Shown piece by piece: positions 6,238-7,452 of a stretch of DNA of 7,452 bases (positions within the stretch are counted from its first letter, which is position 1; every line of letters begins with the position of its first letter). Where the stretch lies: assembly GCA_947296775.1 (NCBI GenBank), contig CAMYRF010000038.1, positions 1-7,452 of the forward strand, given 5' to 3'. Both the position numbers and the translations under genes were made by a program. The stretch comes from an uncultured Mycoplasmatota bacterium. GTDB taxonomy: Bacteria > Bacillota_I > Bacilli_A > RF39 > UBA660. The notes beneath the pieces were generated by a model. That model worked only from the letters and a program-made list of their open reading frames with translations. It was not told the origin of the DNA and did no database searches.

Positions 6238-6630
6238 CTATACCTGTTTTCCATACTTATTATTTTCATTAACACTATTTAAACACATAAAAACAAGAAT
6301 AATTATACTACCTATATAAGGTATGAACATAAGAAAATATAAGCCTCCCGATTCATTAATATCATGCAATCTTCTTACTACGATAGAAATTGATGGAATA
6401 ATATTTAAAATTGTAGAAATTATAAATATTAAACCAAAAAATGAAAGTAAGTCATCAAATTCATAAGAATAACCGCAATCTTCTAATAAAAAGGCAAATA
6501 CCAAAAAAATAAATGTATAACTAATGTAGATAATTAAAGTCATTAATACAGCATACCAATATCCACTTCTTGATGTCCTGTCTTTAAAATTAAACATATT
6601 GTCCCAATAACTTTCATATGCTTTCCCCAT
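6238..6630 (-). CDS. DUF805 family membrane protein
   Basis: A 130-residue integral membrane protein of the DUF805 (YhaH-like) family, whose biochemical role is not established. The family signature is clear: RTSRSGYWYAVL (18-29) entering the first helix, RRLHD (86-90) followed by the SGGLYFL segment, IPYIG (103-107), and a C-terminal N-x-YG (124-127). Three hydrophobic helices are predicted at about 25-49, 62-84 and 98-117. An upstream in-frame ATG at 6681 is rejected because it overlaps the promoter -35 region. The ATG at 6630 has AAGGGAG (6639-6645) in front. First gene of an operon with the lipoprotein (4-nt gap), driven by a perfect-consensus promoter that contains an operator-like palindrome. 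The pairing suggests a joint envelope function, which is inference. Confidence 0.88.
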   Translation of the reverse strand: MGKAYESYWDNMFNFKDRTSRSGYWYAVLMTLIIYISYTFIFLVFAFLLEDCGYSYEFDDLLSFFGLIFIISTILNIIPSISIVVRRLHDINESGGLYFLMFIPYIGSIIILVFMCLNSVNENNKYGKQV

Positions 6631-6652
6631 ATAAACAACTCCCTTCTTTTTT

Positions 6653-6681
6653 ATTATATACGCATTACGTATATATGTCAA
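6653..6681 (-). promoter_or_regulatory. Perfect-consensus promoter of the DUF805-lipoprotein operon
   Basis: TTGACA (6676-6681), a 17-bp spacer and TATAAT (6653-6658) on the minus strand, with all twelve hexamer bases matching sigma-A consensus. Operator O1 fills the spacer and overlaps the -10, so a bound repressor should block polymerase. The predicted start site near 6646 leaves a leader of about 16 nt with the ribosome site at its 5' end. Confidence 0.82.
6655..6675. promoter_or_regulatory. Operator O1, perfect 21-bp palindrome
   Basis: Arms TATATACG and CGTATATA are separated by 5 bp (CATTA). The site lies in the spacer and -10 of the leftward DUF805 promoter. A dimeric XRE repressor from the adjacent gene is the obvious candidate ligand. 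That is inferred from position and symmetry. Confidence 0.7.
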
Positions 6682-6702
6682 TATTCGCTTTGCGTATATA
6701 AT
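6675..6702 (+). promoter_or_regulatory. Promoter of the XRE repressor gene
   Basis: ATGTCA (6675-6680, 4/6), a 16-bp spacer and a perfect TATAAT (6697-6702). Its -35 shares bases with the -35 of the opposing promoter. Operator O2 fills its spacer, which predicts autoregulation. A transcript start near 6709 lies downstream of the ATG at 6706, which excludes that ATG as the start codon. Confidence 0.65.
6680..6700. promoter_or_regulatory. Operator O2, second copy of the operator motif
   Basis: Same layout as O1: left arm AATATTCG (6 of 8 match to the O1 arm), 5-bp spacer, right arm CGTATATA (identical). Its centre is 25 bp from the O1 centre. The outer arms of O1 and O2, with flanking bases, also form a 16-bp perfect inverted repeat (6649-6664 and 6691-6706). 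It lies over the rightward XRE promoter. Confidence 0.65.
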
Positions 6703-6713
6703 AAAATGTTTTT

Positions 6714-6719
6714 AGGTGA
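6714..6719 (+). promoter_or_regulatory. Ribosome binding site that fixes the XRE start
   Basis: AGGTGA with 4 nt before the ATG at 6724. No comparable site precedes the in-frame ATG at 6706. With the promoter position, this sets the start 18 nt downstream of the longest reading frame. Confidence 0.75.
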
Positions 6720-6723
6720 TACT

Positions 6724-6945
6724 ATGTTGTTAAAAAGAATTCGAGATTTAAGAGAAGATAAAGATTTGTATCAAAAAAATTTAGCAAATTTGTTAAAAAT
6801 TTCACAAGCACAATATTCAAGAATCGAAACGGGAGAAAATGAGATTACTTTGGACAGTTTAATTAGACTTGCGAATTTTTATAATGTTAGTACTGATTAT
6901 ATTTTAGAACTTACAAATGAGAAAAAGCCTTATCCTAAAAAATAA
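6724..6945 (+). CDS. XRE-family (Cro/CI-type) transcriptional repressor
   Basis: A compact DNA-binding protein of 73 residues consisting almost only of an HTH_3 (Cro/CI) domain. Helix 2 is about 17-24 (QKNLANLL) and the recognition helix about 27-35 (SQAQYSRIE), followed by the typical TGEN turn and the ITLDSLIRLANFYNVSTDYIL scaffold. There is no sensor or oligomerisation domain, so it probably works as a simple dimeric repressor. It is the only long plus-strand gene here, divergent from the DUF805-lipoprotein operon with two matching operators between them. This predicts repression of both promoters. It is not next to the hipS/hipT-like pair, so I do not call it HipB. The stop codon lies in its own terminator. 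Convergent with rplQ. Confidence 0.9.
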   Translation: MLLKRIRDLREDKDLYQKNLANLLKISQAQYSRIETGENEITLDSLIRLANFYNVSTDYILELTNEKKPYPKK

Positions 6946-6956
6946 GGTTTTTTTTT
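6928..6956 (+). terminator. Intrinsic terminator of the XRE gene
   Basis: Stem CCTTAT (6928-6933) with ATAAGG (6942-6947), 8-nt loop, followed by nine T residues (6948-6956). The XRE stop codon (6943-6945) is inside the 3' arm. It abuts the opposing rplQ terminator, separating the convergent units. Confidence 0.82.
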
Positions 6957-6991
6957 GCATAAAAAAAGAAATGCTTATTTTGCATCTCCTT
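6955..6991 (-). repeat. Right copy of 37-bp direct repeat; rplQ 3' end and terminator
   Basis: Partner of 5650-5686. It spans the last codons and stop of rplQ and the hairpin behind it. On the minus strand AAGGAGATGC (6982-6991) pairs with GCATTTCTTT (6965-6974), the 7-nt loop contains the stop codon, and T residues follow. This would be the rplQ-proximal attachment site if the intervening DNA is an insertion. Confidence 0.9.
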
Positions 6992-7331
6992 CAACAAGTT
7001 CGATTTTAACCATTAAAGCGTCGTCGCCTCTACGTTCATCTAATTTTAAAATTCTAGTATAGCCACCATTTCTTTTTGCGTATCTTGGAGCTAATTCGTC
7101 AAATACTTTTTTAACAGTAGCTTTGTCGTTTTGTAAGAATGCTAATGCTTTTCTTCTAGCAACTAGTGACCCATCTTTACCATAAGTAATCATTTTGTCA
7201 ACAAATTTACGAGCTTCTTTTGCTCTTGTTTCTGTTGTAACGATTGATTCATTTACGATTATATCTCTAGTTAAATTAGCAAGCATACTTCTTCTATGTT
7301 TATTATCACGTCCTAGTTTTCTATAAGCCAT
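6975..7331 (-). CDS. rplQ: 50S ribosomal protein L17
   Basis: Large-subunit ribosomal protein bL17, 118 residues, the usual length in Bacillota. The conserved N-terminus (MAYRKLGRDNKHRRSMLANL) and the ETRAKEARKFVDKMI, RRKALAFLQ and RYAKRNGGYTRILKL stretches identify it without doubt. AAGGAGG precedes the ATG. The gene follows rpoA by 14 bp, the standard end of the spc/alpha ribosomal cluster. The last four codons (GDAK) and stop are part of a terminator hairpin and of a direct repeat found again 1.3 kb away. In most Bacillota ecfA1 follows directly, whereas here about 5.2 kb intervenes. Confidence 0.98.
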   Translation of the reverse strand: MAYRKLGRDNKHRRSMLANLTRDIIVNESIVTTETRAKEARKFVDKMITYGKDGSLVARRKALAFLQNDKATVKKVFDELAPRYAKRNGGYTRILKLDERRGDDALMVKIELVEGDAK

Positions 7332-7345
7332 AATATTCCTCCTTA

Positions 7346-7452
7346 CTAATCTTCATCGCGGAATTTAAGTCCCATATCTTTAATTTTGTCGATAACTTCT
7401 TTTAAAGATTTTTTACCTAAATTACGAATTTTCATCATTTCTAATTCTGTTT
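7346..7452 (-). CDS. rpoA: RNA polymerase alpha subunit, C-terminal end only
   Basis: The last 35 or so residues of RpoA, cut by the window edge. The text runs TELEMMKIRNLGKKSLKEV and on to DMGLKFRDED before a TAG. This is the end of the alpha C-terminal domain, which contacts UP elements and activators; its last helix carries the conserved 'RNLGKKSL-x-E' segment. Too short for the ORF list but unmistakable, and it fits the rpoA-rplQ order. Confidence 0.96.
   Translation of the reverse strand, partial: TELEMMKIRNLGKKSLKEVIDKIKDMGLKFRDED

Larger units (their letters stand above)
5687..6991. mobile_element. Candidate inserted cassette (XRE, DUF805, lipoprotein) at the rplQ 3' end
   Basis: The 1.3 kb between the two direct-repeat copies holds a complete small module: repressor gene, operators, divergent two-gene operon and its terminator. 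The proximal repeat rebuilds the rplQ 3' end and terminator, as site-specific elements do at gene ends. No integrase, transposase or terminal inverted repeats are visible. It would have to be non-autonomous, a decayed element, or the product of recombination between terminator repeats. The boundaries are inferred from the repeats only. Confidence 0.4.

Noticed and set aside
6724..6945. XRE protein as the HipB partner of the hipS/hipT-like pair
   Set aside because: It is 1.6 kb away, on the opposite strand, with two dedicated operators over its own and the DUF805 promoters. The hip promoter carries no copy of that operator.
1..7452. CRISPR arrays, tRNA or rRNA genes, riboswitches, insertion sequences
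   Set aside because: I saw no regularly spaced repeats, no tRNA-like cloverleaf, no leader long enough for a riboswitch and no transposase or integrase motifs on either strand.

Overview
The window is a very AT-rich, compact bacterial segment. Most genes lie on the minus strand, with strong Shine-Dalgarno sites and sigma-A type promoters (TTGACA/TATAAT). The right edge carries the end of rpoA and all of rplQ, and the left edge carries ecfA1-ecfA2-ecfT. In Bacillota these normally form one block (rpoA-rplQ-ecfA1-ecfA2-ecfT-truA). The source is therefore most likely a low-GC Bacillota or Mollicutes-related gut-type Bacilli lineage; I cannot name a genus. Intact genes read through with the standard code, their tryptophans are TGG where I checked, and all identifiable stops are TAA or TAG.

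Right to left on the minus strand: rpoA 3' end (7346-7452) and rplQ (6975-7331) end at a terminator formed by the last rplQ codons. Next is a 1.3 kb cassette. It holds a plus-strand XRE repressor gene (6724-6945) and a divergent operon of a DUF805 membrane protein (6238-6630) and a lipoprotein (5685-6233). A 37-bp direct repeat (36/37 identical, 33 bp perfect) brackets the cassette. One copy is the rplQ 3' end plus terminator, the other is the terminator after the lipoprotein. This resembles an element inserted at the 3' end of a conserved gene, but no recombinase is present. Between the divergent genes, two 21-bp operator-like palindromes sit in the -35/-10 spacers of two back-to-back promoters, a likely autoregulatory switch.

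Left of the cassette is a RhuM-family pseudogene (5208-5565) with two frameshifts, a nonsense codon, an internal deletion and a missing C-terminal end. Then comes a bicistronic HipS/HipT-like pair (5148 to 3960) with its own near-perfect promoter but no adjacent HipB. A terminator follows, then a 97-residue predicted membrane protein, an SDR oxidoreductase and an M19-type dipeptidase. The last two share an operon that ends in a stem-loop.

The left end holds the energy-coupling module of an ECF vitamin transporter. EcfA1 and EcfA2 are complete with overlapping reading frames and EcfT is cut by the window edge. The two ATPases carry complementary motif losses, which predicts one competent and one degenerate ATP site in the heterodimer.

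The main message is that the normally tight rplQ-ecfA1 junction has been opened by about 5.2 kb of accessory DNA containing regulatory, kinase and decayed mobile-type genes. The XRE/DUF805/lipoprotein cassette is the best candidate for an undescribed small system.
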